Counted from the first letter of the stretch, positions 1-7,960 are shown. The stretch is 34,359 bases of DNA from an uncultured Caulobacterales bacterium (GCA_903874895.1 CAIQUG010000123.1:1-34359), one strand, 5' to 3'. A program made the numbers and translations. Notes: generated from the sequence alone by a model not told the origin.

Positions 1-1
1 A

Positions 2-331
2 AAGATGGAGAAGCGCCTGCTGGGGGTCGGCGCACCGGACCTGGCCGCCCTGCGCGCCGGTCGTCAGGCCCTGCGCGCCCATCTGGCCCATCTGGAGGGC
101 CTGCTCGCCCAGAGGGACTGGCTGGCGGGCCGGCAGCTCAGTCTCGCGGACATGGCGGCCGGGGCTCATCTGTCGGTGGTCGACTTCTTCGGCGAGTGCC
201 CGTGGGAGGACTTTCCCGCAACGCGGACCTGGTATGCCCGCCTGAAATCCCGGCCGTGCTTCCGCCCCCTGCTCAACGATCGGTATCCGGGGCTGGCCCC
301 TGCCGCCCACTATGACGATCTGGATTTCTGA
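2..331 (+). CDS. Glutathione S-transferase family protein, C-terminal part (5' truncated by window edge)
   Basis: About 109 residues remain, forming the all-helical C-terminal domain of a cytosolic glutathione transferase. The stretch DWLAGRQLSLADMAAGAHLS is the usual N-capping box and hydrophobic staple region (S/T-x-x-D with preceding LADxxAA), followed by the WYARLKSRPCFRPLL segment common in GSTs. The thioredoxin-like N-terminal domain, which carries the glutathione site, lies upstream of the window; the frame is open through base 2, so the ATG at position 5 is probably internal. The tail ending HYDDLDF is typical of an alphaproteobacterial GST subgroup of unknown substrate. It ends about 160 bp before the ABC transporter genes, and nothing links the two functionally. 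Confidence 0.85.
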   Translation, partial: KMEKRLLGVGAPDLAALRAGRQALRAHLAHLEGLLAQRDWLAGRQLSLADMAAGAHLSVVDFFGECPWEDFPATRTWYARLKSRPCFRPLLNDRYPGLAPAAHYDDLDF

Positions 332-492
332 CACCCGCGGGGCCGGGCGAAATCTCCGTCCGCGGACTGTCTTGAAACTGTCGCCAAACCGGCATTGCCC
401 TTGGCTTCCGACGCCTGTATGGGGGCGTGCGCCTGCGTACCGGGGGTCCGCTCGGCACGTCCCGTTGAATGACCATGCGACAAGGGGGGTCC

Positions 493-2232
493 ATGCCCGC
501 GCATCACCCGTCCCTGACGGCGATCCGGCCGTGGCGATACATCCCGTCCGTCTGGGATGCGCTGATCTTCGCCCTGGTGCTGGGCCTCATCGCCCTGATC
601 GCCTTTGGCGGCCATGAAACCACCCAGCCCCTGGCGGCGGTGGAGCACGCAAGGATCTCCCTCGATCCGTCGGCCCTTCCCTACTACGCGCTTCGCACGA
701 CCCTGCGGATGCTGGCGGGCATCATCTGCTCGTTCATCTTCACCCTCTGCTACGGGGCGCTGGCCCAGAAGAGCCGGCGGGCGGAGATGGTGCTGATCCC
801 GATCCTCGACATCCTCCAGTCCCTGCCCGTCCTGACCTTCCTGACCTTCACCCTGGCCTTCTTCCTGAAGCTGTTCCCGGGCTCGGTCCTCGGGGCCGAG
901 CTTTGCTCGGTCTTCACCATCTTCACGTCCCAGGCGTGGAACATGACCTTCAGCTTCTACCAGTCCCTGAAGACGGTGCCGAAGGATCTGTCCGACGTGT
1001 CCGACAGCCTGCGGCTGGGGGGCTGGCGGCGGTTCTGGACGCTGGAGGTGCCGTTCGCCGCGCCCGGCCTGATCTGGAACGCCATGATGTCCATGTCCGG
1101 CGCCTGGTTCTTCGTGGTGGCGTCCGAGGCGTTCTCGGTGGGCTCCACCACCATCACCCTGCCGGGCATCGGGGCCTATGTGGCCACGGCCATCGACCAC
1201 AAGGACCTTGGTGCCATCGGCTGGGCCGTGGCCACGATGCTGGCCGTGATCCTGGTCTATGACCAGCTGCTGTTCCGGCCCCTGGTCGCCTGGTCGCAGA
1301 AGTTCCGGGTGGAGCTTTCGTCCGGCTCCGGACCCGAGGCCTCGTCCTGGCTGCTGGACTTCTTCCAGCGGGCGCGGCTCGCCCAGCGGATGTTCGCGCC
1401 GGTGGGGCGCCTGTCCCGCTGGTTCATCACCCTGCGGCTGGGCCGGGAGTTCACCCCGCCGCCCGCCGTGCGCAAGGCGTGGGACAGCCGCAACGTGGAC
1501 TATCTGTGGTTCGCGGCCATCACCGTCGCGTCCCTGTGGGTGGCCTGGCAGGGCGTCGCCTACATGCACCTGACCCTCGGCCTCGGGGATGTGATCTACG
1601 CCGTCGAGATGGGGGCCCTGACCCTGATCCGCGTCCTGGTCCTGATCCTGCTGGCCAGTCTGATCTGGGTGCCTCTCGGCGTGTGGATCGGATTGCGCCC
1701 GAAGCTGGCGGAGGCGGTCCAGCCGGCGGCCCAGTTCCTGGCCGCCTTCCCCTCCAACCTGCTGTTCCCGGTGGTGGTGGCGCTGATCGTCGCCAACCAC
1801 GCAAGCCCGGACATCTGGCTGTCGCCGCTGATGATCCTCGGCACCCAGTGGTACATCCTGTTCAACGTCATCGCCGGGGCCAGTGCCTTCCCCAATGACC
1901 TGCTGGAGGCGGCAGGCAGCTTCGGCGTCCGGGGCTGGAGCTGGTGGCGCAAGGTCGCCCTGCCCGGGATCTTCCCCTACTATGTGACCGGGGCGATCAC
2001 CGCGTCCGGGGGGTCCTGGAATGCCTCCATCGCCGCGGAAGTGGCGAGCTGGGGGGAGCAGAGGCTGGAGGCCCACGGTCTTGGGGCCTACATCGCCGAT
2101 GCCACGCTCAAGGGCGACTTCCCGCGGATCGTCCTGGGGGCGGTGGTGATGAGCATCTTCGTCGTCCTGTTCAACCGGCTGCTCTGGCGGCCCCTGTTCG
2201 ACTTCGCCGCGCGCCGTCTCGCGCTGAACTGA
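493..2232 (+). CDS. ABC transporter permease, two fused permease domains (NitT/TauT-type)
   Basis: The 579-residue integral membrane protein carries two consecutive permease domains of the BPD_transp_1 type. Each half has an EAA-like cytoplasmic loop: the first around residues 160-193 (PKDLSDVSDSLRLGGWRRF, then a proline-rich end), the second around 464-495 (NDLLEAAGSFGVRGWSWW, then VALPG). These loops dock on the ATPase. The ATG at 493 was chosen because a strong Shine-Dalgarno run (AAGGGGGG, 482-489) lies at proper spacing; ATGs at 469 and 475 have none. The ATPase gene follows after 31 bp, so the two form one operon. The family imports nitrate, sulfonates or similar small anions, but the fused form is less well characterised. 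No periplasmic binding protein is encoded nearby, so the substrate is unknown. Confidence 0.9.
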   Translation: MPAHHPSLTAIRPWRYIPSVWDALIFALVLGLIALIAFGGHETTQPLAAVEHARISLDPSALPYYALRTTLRMLAGIICSFIFTLCYGALAQKSRRAEMVLIPILDILQSLPVLTFLTFTLAFFLKLFPGSVLGAELCSVFTIFTSQAWNMTFSFYQSLKTVPKDLSDVSDSLRLGGWRRFWTLEVPFAAPGLIWNAMMSMSGAWFFVVASEAFSVGSTTITLPGIGAYVATAIDHKDLGAIGWAVATMLAVILVYDQLLFRPLVAWSQKFRVELSSGSGPEASSWLLDFFQRARLAQRMFAPVGRLSRWFITLRLGREFTPPPAVRKAWDSRNVDYLWFAAITVASLWVAWQGVAYMHLTLGLGDVIYAVEMGALTLIRVLVLILLASLIWVPLGVWIGLRPKLAEAVQPAAQFLAAFPSNLLFPVVVALIVANHASPDIWLSPLMILGTQWYILFNVIAGASAFPNDLLEAAGSFGVRGWSWWRKVALPGIFPYYVTGAITASGGSWNASIAAEVASWGEQRLEAHGLGAYIADATLKGDFPRIVLGAVVMSIFVVLFNRLLWRPLFDFAARRLALN

Positions 2233-2263
2233 CCCGTCTGCACGCCATCCCGAGGAGGGACCC

Positions 2264-3622
2264 ATGGTCATGACATCGCCGGCGACCGCGCCGACTCCCC
2301 AGCGCCCCGAGGCCGGGCCCGTGATGCTGGACATCCGCAATGTGCGCCAGACCTATTCCAAGGGTCAGGCCAACGACCTGCTGGTGCTGGACGGCATCAA
2401 CTTCCAGCTCCGCGAGGGGGAGATCGTCGGCCTCCTGGGCCGCTCCGGGTCCGGCAAGTCCACCCTGCTGCGGATCATTGCCGGTCTCGCCCGACCCCGG
2501 GGCGGCGACGTCACCTGGCAGGGTCAGCCCATCGACGGGCCGCCCAAGGGGGTGGCCATGGTGTTCCAGAGCTTCGCCCTGTTTCCCTGGCTGACCGTGC
2601 TGGAAAACGTGGAGATCGGGCTGGAGCCCCTCGGCGTCCCCCCGGCGGAGCGGCGCCAGCGGTCCCTGCAGGCCATCGACCTGATCGGCCTCGACGGCTT
2701 CGAGAATGCCTATCCGAAGGAGTTGTCCGGCGGCATGCGCCAGCGGGTGGGCTTTGCCCGCGGGCTGGTGGTGCATCCCCAGCTGCTGCTCATGGACGAG
2801 CCCTTCTCCGCCCTCGACGTCCTCACCGCCGAGACCCTGCGCACCGACCTCGTGGACCTGTGGATGGAGGGCAAGCTGCCGCTCCGCTCGATCCTTCTCG
2901 TCACCCACAATATCGAAGAGGCCGTGCTGATGTGCGACCGGGTAGTGATCTTCGCCTCCAATCCCGGCCGGATCGCCGCCGAGGTGAAGATCGACCTTCC
3001 CTATCCCCGCAACCGGACCGAACCGGCCTTCCGCCAGCTGGTGGACGACATCTATGGCCGCATGACCAACCCCATGGACCCAAAGCTGCGGGCCGAGCAG
3101 ATGCATGGCGGCGCCGACCACCCCGGCGGCGGCATCGGCATGACCCTGCCCCAGGTCTCCACCAACCTGCTGGCGGGCCTGATGGAGGCACTGATGCAGC
3201 CGCCCTTCGATGGCAAGGCGGACCTGCCCGACATTGCCGACGAACTGACCATGGAGGTGGACGAGCTCTTCCCCCTGGCGGAAAGCCTTCAGCTGCTGGG
3301 CTTTGCCGACGTGGCCCACGGGGACATCCGGCTGACCGAGGACGGTCGGCGGTTTGTCGATTACGACGTGGACTCCCGCAAGAAGCTGTTCCGCGACCAC
3401 CTGATGGCCCGGGTTCCCATGGCGGCCATGATCCGCCGGGTGCTGGACGAACGCTCCACTCACCGGGCGCCGTATCGCCGCTTCTCTGAAGAGCTCGAGG
3501 ACTTCATGTCCGAGGAGTTCGCCGAGGAGACCCTCTACGCCCTGATCGACTGGGGTCGCTATGCGGAGCTGTTCGCCTTCGACGAGCAGTCCCAGAGCTT
3601 CAGCCTCGAAGACCCGGCCTAG
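2264..3622 (+). CDS. ABC transporter ATP-binding protein with C-terminal AAA-associated domain
   Basis: The 452-residue protein has an ABC ATPase domain at about 20-265 with all signature elements: Walker A GRSGSGKST (59-67), Q-loop Q102, signature LSGGMRQ (154-160), Walker B ending DEP (178-180) and switch His215. The domain resembles NitT/TauT-family (SsuB/TauB) ATPases. From about 290 to the end there is an extra domain rich in acidic and helical segments, matching what is known as the AAA-associated C-terminal domain found on such ATPases; its role is unclear and may be regulatory. The start has an excellent ribosome binding site (GAGGAGG at 2252-2258). It energises the fused permease encoded just upstream. 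The 3' end overlaps the convergent gene by 23 bp. Confidence 0.92.
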   Translation: MVMTSPATAPTPQRPEAGPVMLDIRNVRQTYSKGQANDLLVLDGINFQLREGEIVGLLGRSGSGKSTLLRIIAGLARPRGGDVTWQGQPIDGPPKGVAMVFQSFALFPWLTVLENVEIGLEPLGVPPAERRQRSLQAIDLIGLDGFENAYPKELSGGMRQRVGFARGLVVHPQLLLMDEPFSALDVLTAETLRTDLVDLWMEGKLPLRSILLVTHNIEEAVLMCDRVVIFASNPGRIAAEVKIDLPYPRNRTEPAFRQLVDDIYGRMTNPMDPKLRAEQMHGGADHPGGGIGMTLPQVSTNLLAGLMEALMQPPFDGKADLPDIADELTMEVDELFPLAESLQLLGFADVAHGDIRLTEDGRRFVDYDVDSRKKLFRDHLMARVPMAAMIRRVLDERSTHRAPYRRFSEELEDFMSEEFAEETLYALIDWGRYAELFAFDEQSQSFSLEDPA

Positions 3623-4754
3623 GTCCGGCCCGAAGCACCGGCGCTTGCGGTGCCCGCCCGCCGGGTGCCGGTAGGGTGAAGGGCCGCAGGGTCAGGTCGG
3701 TGGCCAGCTGGCGTTCCAGTCCGGCCAGCACGACCCGCAGGCCGTCCGGGGACGCGAACCCCAAGCCCGATCCGGTCTGGCCCATCCAGCCGCCACAGAC
3801 TTCATCCAGCCGACGGACACGCTCCCCCAGGGCCGCCATGCAGGTGGGGGCCAGATGGAGGAACTGGGACAGCCGGTCCGGGCTCCGCTGTACCTCGAGG
3901 AGGGTCACGGTTTCCGCCACGGCATCGGACAGGTCCCGCGCTTCCCGCCGCGCCAGGGTCAGGGCCCGCAGCACCCGGCCGCGAGCGAGGTCGATCATGG
4001 CCAGCTCGTCGGGCTGGGCAGTCTGTCTCGGCGCGGCCCCGCCGATCTCGTCGGCCGTCCGGCAGACCATGCGGTCCATGGCGGCGAGCCTTTGGCGGTA
4101 GAAGGCGAGAGCCTTCCAGGCCAGCAAGGCCAGGGACAACTGTTCCGGTTTGAGGCCGAACCGGACAGCGACGGCCTCGGTCGCTGCCGGGCCCGCGCAG
4201 TGGGTGAGGAGCTGGACCATTTCCCTGTTCGGCAGGGCGCGGGGGGTGTCAGCCAGTCCCAGCTGCCACTGCAGGCACGGCGCGACCTCGGCCAGCACCC
4301 GGGCTGCGGTGGTCTCCTGCTCGGTCCGTGAGACCTGCAGGTAGCAGTCTCCGAAGGGAAGCTGGAAGTGACGCCCCATCTCCTCCACGACATAGGGGTC
4401 GAGGGACGGCAACCATGCCAGGCGCTGGAGCATGGCCACGTCATGCGCCAGATCATAGGCGCGGTAGTCGAGATCCGCCTGAAGCTGCGCGTCCAGGGAC
4501 TGCGGCATGATGACCAGCGACTTGGCGATAAGTCCTCCCCGATTCCGCTGCAGGGGCAGCATCAGCTTGGTGGCGCCCAGGCGGCGGGGCAGGTCGCGGC
4601 GGGCATCGTCCGGCGTCATGTTGAATTTCACGATCACCGAACGGTTCAGGATCGGATGAGAGAAGACCGGACGGGTCTGATACGCCGGGTCTGCCGGGGG
4701 ATGGCGCCACAGGGCGTGGAGGTCCAGGCGACTGGACATGCGCCAGTCCGCCAT
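3600..4754 (-). CDS. Unrecognised protein, 384 residues
   Basis: I do not recognise a family. The protein is soluble, has no signal peptide or membrane segment, and appears mostly helical. An N-terminal part (about 1-110) contains a basic section with VIVKFNMTPDDARRDLPRRLG, followed by long amphipathic helices rich in Leu, Ala and Arg. Several cysteines are scattered without a metal-binding pattern. The start could be residue 1 or Met6 (4739). Its stop overlaps the end of the convergent ABC ATPase gene by 23 bp. It lies alone on the minus strand with about 200 bp of more AT-rich DNA upstream, so it probably has its own promoter. Codon use looks like the neighbours, which supports a genuine gene. 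Confidence 0.7.
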   Translation of the reverse strand: MADWRMSSRLDLHALWRHPPADPAYQTRPVFSHPILNRSVIVKFNMTPDDARRDLPRRLGATKLMLPLQRNRGGLIAKSLVIMPQSLDAQLQADLDYRAYDLAHDVAMLQRLAWLPSLDPYVVEEMGRHFQLPFGDCYLQVSRTEQETTAARVLAEVAPCLQWQLGLADTPRALPNREMVQLLTHCAGPAATEAVAVRFGLKPEQLSLALLAWKALAFYRQRLAAMDRMVCRTADEIGGAAPRQTAQPDELAMIDLARGRVLRALTLARREARDLSDAVAETVTLLEVQRSPDRLSQFLHLAPTCMAALGERVRRLDEVCGGWMGQTGSGLGFASPDGLRVVLAGLERQLATDLTLRPFTLPAPGGRAPQAPVLRAGPRPGLRG

Positions 4755-4951
4755 CGCCGGGATCGATGCCGGGTCCGTTGTCTCGGACGGTAGGCCGGGG
4801 ATCGGGGTGTACAGGGACGGACCCTTCGCGCGAACAATACGTCTTTCATAACAATTCTAGCGCGCATTTCTTTCCGCAAGGTTCCAATCGATGGTTATCC
4901 GAAGGTAAATTCAGACCCTGGGTTGCATCGTGTCCGGCCGCCCCGGGGGGC

Positions 4952-5179
4952 TCAGTGCCGCGGGGGCGCGAAGTCGCCCCCGTCGGAGCCCCCGGATCCC
5001 TGCAGACCGGAGATGCAGAGGATCACGGCGTCCCAGTGGGCCAGCGCCGCGGCGTCGCCCATGGCGGCCAGCTCCGCAGCCCGCATCACGGCGATCACCT
5101 CGGCGTCCTCGCCATACTGGCGGATCAGGGCAATGGCGGCGGACATGACGGCGGGATCCGGGGAAGCCTCCTGGGTCAT
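4952..5179 (-). CDS. Small conserved hypothetical protein
   Basis: A 75-residue protein if started at the ATG at 5179 (a GTG at 5197 would add six residues). The core (IALIRQYGEDAEVIAVMRAA, then ELAAMGDAAALAHWDAVILC) looks like a short pair of amphipathic helices known to me from small alphaproteobacterial proteins of unknown function that handle no obvious substrate. It is soluble with no signal peptide. It lies 80 bp downstream of tRNA-Gly on the same strand, so read-through from the tRNA promoter could transcribe it. Base use is typical of the region. Confidence 0.6.
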   Translation of the reverse strand: MTQEASPDPAVMSAAIALIRQYGEDAEVIAVMRAAELAAMGDAAALAHWDAVILCISGLQGSGGSDGGDFAPPRH

Positions 5180-5195
5180 GCCGGCATCCGCAGAC

Positions 5196-5212
5196 ACCCC
5201 GACACACGGGGT
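5196..5212 (-). other. Hairpin between tRNA-Gly and the small downstream gene
   Basis: ACCCC (5196-5200) and GGGGT (5208-5212) form a perfect 5-bp stem around a 7-base loop. It has no T run, so termination is uncertain; it sits just upstream of the small hypothetical gene and overlaps its alternative GTG start. Confidence 0.3.
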
Positions 5213-5216
5213 CGGG

Positions 5217-5230
5217 CGGCCCGAAGGCCG
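5217..5230 (-). terminator. Candidate 3' hairpin after tRNA-Gly
   Basis: On the minus strand CGGCC-TTCG-GGCCG forms a 5-bp stem capped by a very stable UUCG tetraloop, 29 bases past the tRNA 3' end. It could mark the end of the tRNA transcript or act as a processing stop. There is no T run, so it is not a standard intrinsic terminator. Confidence 0.35.
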
Positions 5231-5258
5231 ACCAACACACCGGAATGTCGAGAGAATT

Positions 5259-5333
5259 TGGAGCGGGCAGAGGGATTCGAACCCTCGACCCCAACCTTGG
5301 CAAGGTTGTGCTCTACCCCTGAGCTACGCCCGC
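5259..5333 (-). tRNA. tRNA-Gly (anticodon GCC)
   Basis: Read on the minus strand the gene folds as a full cloverleaf: acceptor arms GCGGGCG and TGCCCGC (one G-T pair), D-arm with AGCTC and GGGGTAGAGC, anticodon loop TTGCCAA giving GCC (plus positions 5299-5301), and T-loop GTTCGAATC. The 3' CCA is encoded (5259-5261). It reads GGC and GGT glycine codons, which are dominant in this high-GC genome. A promoter lies about 35 bp upstream of the mature 5' end. Confidence 0.97.
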
Positions 5334-5374
5334 TCGCGCACGAGGCCGAAGAGGCCCCGCAGGAAGAGGCGCGC

Positions 5375-5403
5375 TTTAAAACAGACCGCGCCCGCCTTGG
5401 CAA
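5375..5403 (-). promoter_or_regulatory. Sigma-70-type promoter for tRNA-Gly
   Basis: On the minus strand, TTGCCA (5403-5398) and TTTAAA (5380-5375) are separated by exactly 17 bp. The bases after the -10 box are a GC-rich discriminator (GCGCGCC), as expected for a stringently controlled stable-RNA promoter. Predicted start is near 5368, about 35 bases before the mature tRNA. Confidence 0.6.
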
Positions 5404-5411
5404 GCGGTCTG
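5382..5411 (-). terminator. Candidate intrinsic terminator of the DUF6065 gene, overlapping the tRNA-Gly promoter
   Basis: Read on the minus strand, CAGACCGC (5411-5404) and GCGGTCTG (5389-5382) form a perfect 8-bp stem around a 14-base loop, directly followed by TTTT. It starts 38 bp after the DUF6065 stop codon. The T run is short, so efficiency is uncertain. The same bases hold the -35 box and spacer of the tRNA-Gly promoter. Confidence 0.55.
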
Positions 5412-5448
5412 TTGCGGGATTCTGCAGGTTACGGGGTGCCATCCCGGG

Positions 5449-6192
5449 TCAACGGCCGATCTTGAGAGACTTCAGACGCCGCTTGTTCACGTGGTCCGCC
5501 GGGGCCGGACCCATGTCGTCGGGGATCTCGCCCTTGAAGTAGTAGCGCTGCCAGGCATCCCGCACTGCCTCCGGATCCCGCTGGCCGAGCTTCTTGTTGA
5601 AGGCCTCCCGCTCGCGGATCCAGGCCTCGTACTGATTTCGCAGGGCATCATCCGAGGCCATGCTCCGTTGCACCGGCTGGACCTGGTCCATGACCCGGTG
5701 CGGGGTCAGGCTGATGAAGCAGAAGGGTTCGCCCTTCTCGAAGCGGACCCGGCCGGGACGGGTGAAGATCCAGTTCATGGTGAAGGGAAACGGCAGCCAG
5801 TCGGTCTCCACCAGCCCGGACAGGGGCTGGATACCGTCCTTGGGCAGGTTCGGCGGACCGGCGGCGATGAGGTCCCAGCCCGGCGGCGTCCGGAACAGGT
5901 AGCCCGGGTGAAAGGTCAGGATCCCCCCGCCGAAATGCGCCTTGCACAGGTCGTGGAAGTCCGGGTGCGGCCGGTCCGGACGCAGGGTGATGGCCTCGTT
6001 CTGCGGCGAGCCGCTCCATTCCGCCGTGAAGCCCACCGGACAGAGCAGCTCCCAGCCCGTGGTGTTGGCCATGGTCAGGGGCAGGCAGCGATAGGGATGT
6101 CGGTTGGCGAAATGATCCATCCAGCGCCGGTCCGGCCGACCCGGCACGATTTCGGGCGGCCGTGCGGCCACCGGGTAGCACTCGAGTTCCAT
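5449..6192 (-). CDS. DUF6065 family protein
   Basis: A 247-residue soluble protein that begins MELECYPV and contains YRCLPLTMANTTGWEL, PFPFTMNWIFTRPG and FCFISLTPH. This pattern matches the uncharacterised DUF6065 family as I know it; the family has no assigned function. Many invariant aromatic and proline residues suggest a compact beta-rich fold followed by a helical tail (residues 185-247) rich in charged residues (WIREREAFNKK). The start at 6192 has a GAGG seven bases upstream; a longer in-frame reading up to 6780 has no family similarity and overlaps the divergent gene. It is transcribed away from the deacylase gene and followed by a candidate terminator. Confidence 0.8.
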   Translation of the reverse strand: MELECYPVAARPPEIVPGRPDRRWMDHFANRHPYRCLPLTMANTTGWELLCPVGFTAEWSGSPQNEAITLRPDRPHPDFHDLCKAHFGGGILTFHPGYLFRTPPGWDLIAAGPPNLPKDGIQPLSGLVETDWLPFPFTMNWIFTRPGRVRFEKGEPFCFISLTPHRVMDQVQPVQRSMASDDALRNQYEAWIREREAFNKKLGQRDPEAVRDAWQRYYFKGEIPDDMGPAPADHVNKRRLKSLKIGR

Positions 6193-6292
6193 CTGCGGCC
6201 TCACGGGAATGCGGTCTCGTCCGTTCACGCCTAGAACATGTCGCCGGGAAACAGAAGGGCCGGAGCGGGATCGCGGCCCTTGCAGCCCAGCG

Positions 6293-6320
6293 CTTGACGT
6301 CCGGCCCTTGACGTCTGGCC
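6293..6320 (+). repeat. Tandem 14-bp repeat containing two -35-like TTGACG boxes
   Basis: CTTGACGTCCGGCC (6293-6306) is followed immediately by CTTGACGTCTGGCC (6307-6320), one mismatch in fourteen. Each copy holds TTGACG. It lies in the 180-bp divergent gap between the DUF6065 and deacylase genes. Confidence 0.7.
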
Positions 6321-6338
6321 GGGCCCCGTGGCTCAAGC
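6308..6338 (+). promoter_or_regulatory. Candidate promoter of the ProXp-type deacylase gene
   Basis: TTGACG (6308-6313), a 17-bp spacer, then GCTCAAGC (6331-6338), which resembles the extended GCTANAWC -10 box described for Caulobacter housekeeping promoters at five or six of eight positions. The start would be near 6345, about 30 bp before the ATG at 6373. Confidence 0.35.
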
Positions 6339-6372
6339 GGGCCAGCAAACGCTGCGCTGCGAGGGCCGACAC

Positions 6373-6903
6373 ATGACCGAACCTCTGGGACCCATGGGCC
6401 GAGCCGAGCTCGAGGCCTTTCTCGTCGCCCATGACATCCCCTTCGTCACCTACGAGCACCCGCCGGTCTTCCGGGTCGAGGAGGGGCCGGAGCTGAAGGC
6501 CCGGATCCCCGGGGGTCATTCCAAGAACCTGTTCCTCAAGGACCAGAAGGGACAGCTGTGGCTGATCAGCGCGCTGGGCGACACCCGCATCGACCTGAAG
6601 GCCGCCCCCGCCTGGATCGGCTCCGCGCGCCTGTCCTTCGGGTCGGAGGAGCGGCTGTGGGAGGCGCTGGGCGTGAGGCCGGGCTCGGTGACGGCTCTGG
6701 CCCTGGTCAATGATCCGGACCAGGCGGTGCGGTTCGTGCTGGATGCGGCCCTGATGGCCCATGACAGCGTCAATTTCCACCCCCTGACCAATGACGCCAC
6801 CACGAACCTGACCCGGGCGGCCTTCCTGAAATTCCTCGAGGTGACCGGGCGCGAGCCGGTGATCATCGACTTTGGCGGCCTCAGCGGTGCCGCAGCCTCC
6901 TGA
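6373..6903 (+). CDS. ProXp/YbaK-type aminoacyl-tRNA deacylase (prolyl-tRNA synthetase associated domain protein)
   Basis: The 176-residue single-domain protein belongs to the INS/YbaK/ProX superfamily of free-standing trans-editing enzymes, which hydrolyse mischarged tRNA. Features typical of the ProXp-ala/PrdX branch are visible: TYEHPPVF near residues 26-33, [11 protein letters not shown] around 47-57 with Lys51 and Asn52 at the expected substrate pocket, and the late [15 protein letters not shown] segment that binds the amino-acid end. By family knowledge it probably clears Ala-tRNA(Pro), but the exact substrate cannot be read from sequence. The ATG at 6373 is preferred over a GTG at 6328, which would sit inside the candidate promoter. 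Confidence 0.88.
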   Translation: MTEPLGPMGRAELEAFLVAHDIPFVTYEHPPVFRVEEGPELKARIPGGHSKNLFLKDQKGQLWLISALGDTRIDLKAAPAWIGSARLSFGSEERLWEALGVRPGSVTALALVNDPDQAVRFVLDAALMAHDSVNFHPLTNDATTNLTRAAFLKFLEVTGREPVIIDFGGLSGAAAS

Positions 6904-7019
6904 AAACCCCGGTGCAGTGACGGAATCCGATTGAAGCTCCGGGCCATCGGGGCCATCTAGGGCGGGAGATGCTGTGACGCCGTGCGGCTCTGCGCGGCCC
7001 GGACGAGAGGTGAGACGCG

Positions 7020-7940
7020 ATGTTCGGAGACCTGATCGGCAAGGGCAAGTCCAGTGGCACAGCTGCCGCTGACGCTTCCCTGATCAAGGAGGCCACCGAC
7101 GCCAGCTTCATGGCCGACGTGGTCGAGGCGTCCCGGCATCAGCCGGTTCTGGTGGACTTCTGGGCCCCCTGGTGCGGCCCCTGTCGCCAGCTGACACCCC
7201 TTCTGGAAAAGGTGGTCACGGCCGCCAAGGGCGCGGTGAAGCTGGTCAAGATCAATGTGGACGAGAACCCCGGCTATGCCGGTCAGCTGCGGGTGCAGTC
7301 GATCCCGGCGGTGTTTGCCTTCAAGGACGGCCAGCCGGTGGACGGCTTCATGGGGGCTCTTCCCGAAAGCCAGTTGAAGGCCTTCATCGATCGTCTGGTG
7401 GGAGATGCCGCCGGCCCGTCCGCCGACGTCGAGGCTCTGCTGGCGGAGGCGGCCGAGTCCGTCTCCCTCGGCGATGTGGGCGGCGCGGCCCAGGCCTATG
7501 CCCAGATCCTTTCCCTGGAGCCGGAGAACCTGAAGGCGATTGCCGGACTGGCCCGTTGCTATCTGGCCAACGGTGACGCCGAGCGCGCCACGGAGGTGCT
7601 CGAGATGGCACCCGCCGGTGCCAGTGACAGCGACCTGACCGCCGTGCGCGCGGCGCTGGCCCTGGCGGCCAAGGGCGGGGCGGAGACCGCCGCTCTGGAG
7701 CGGCGGCTGCAGGCCGATCCGACGGACCACCAGGCCCGCTTCGAACTGGCCCAGGCTTTGGCGGCCCGGGGCGACTTCGCGGCCGCATCCGACCGGCTGC
7801 TGCAGATCATCGAAAGCGACCGTGCCTGGAACGGCGACGCAGCGCGCAAGGAGCTTCTCACCGTCTTCGAGGCGGCCGGGCTGTCCTCGGACATCGCCAA
7901 GGCGGGACGGCGCCGCCTGTCCGCCATCCTGTTCTCCTGA
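7020..7940 (+). CDS. cnoX: CnoX/YbbN-like thioredoxin with TPR region
   Basis: The 306-residue cytoplasmic protein has a thioredoxin domain (about 20-130) with the active site WCGPC at 51-55 and a cis-proline in the SIPAVFAF segment, followed by a TPR-rich region (about 135-306). This architecture is the CnoX (YbbN) chaperedoxin, which shields oxidised or unfolded proteins and hands them to GroEL. Unlike E. coli CnoX, which lacks the full redox motif, this one retains both cysteines, as described for Caulobacter CnoX, so it can probably reduce disulfides. GAGAGGTGAGA lies upstream of the start. Followed at 20 bp by the LON-domain gene in what looks like one operon. Confidence 0.9.
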   Translation: MFGDLIGKGKSSGTAAADASLIKEATDASFMADVVEASRHQPVLVDFWAPWCGPCRQLTPLLEKVVTAAKGAVKLVKINVDENPGYAGQLRVQSIPAVFAFKDGQPVDGFMGALPESQLKAFIDRLVGDAAGPSADVEALLAEAAESVSLGDVGGAAQAYAQILSLEPENLKAIAGLARCYLANGDAERATEVLEMAPAGASDSDLTAVRAALALAAKGGAETAALERRLQADPTDHQARFELAQALAARGDFAAASDRLLQIIESDRAWNGDAARKELLTVFEAAGLSSDIAKAGRRRLSAILFS

Positions 7941-7960
7941 GCGCGGAGGTGGGCGGTCCG

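Noticed and set aside
332-492. Promoter or riboswitch before the ABC transporter
   Set aside because: TTGAAA at 372 has no convincing -10 at proper distance and no conserved RNA fold is apparent.
310-2340. Long open reading frame antisense to the ABC permease (676 codons)
   Set aside because: It mirrors the permease gene in a high-GC region and is rich in Gly, Gln, Arg and Asp with no domain; typical antisense artefact.
2171-3463. Long antisense frame over the ABC ATPase
   Set aside because: The opposite strand encodes all ATPase motifs; the antisense product is low-complexity.
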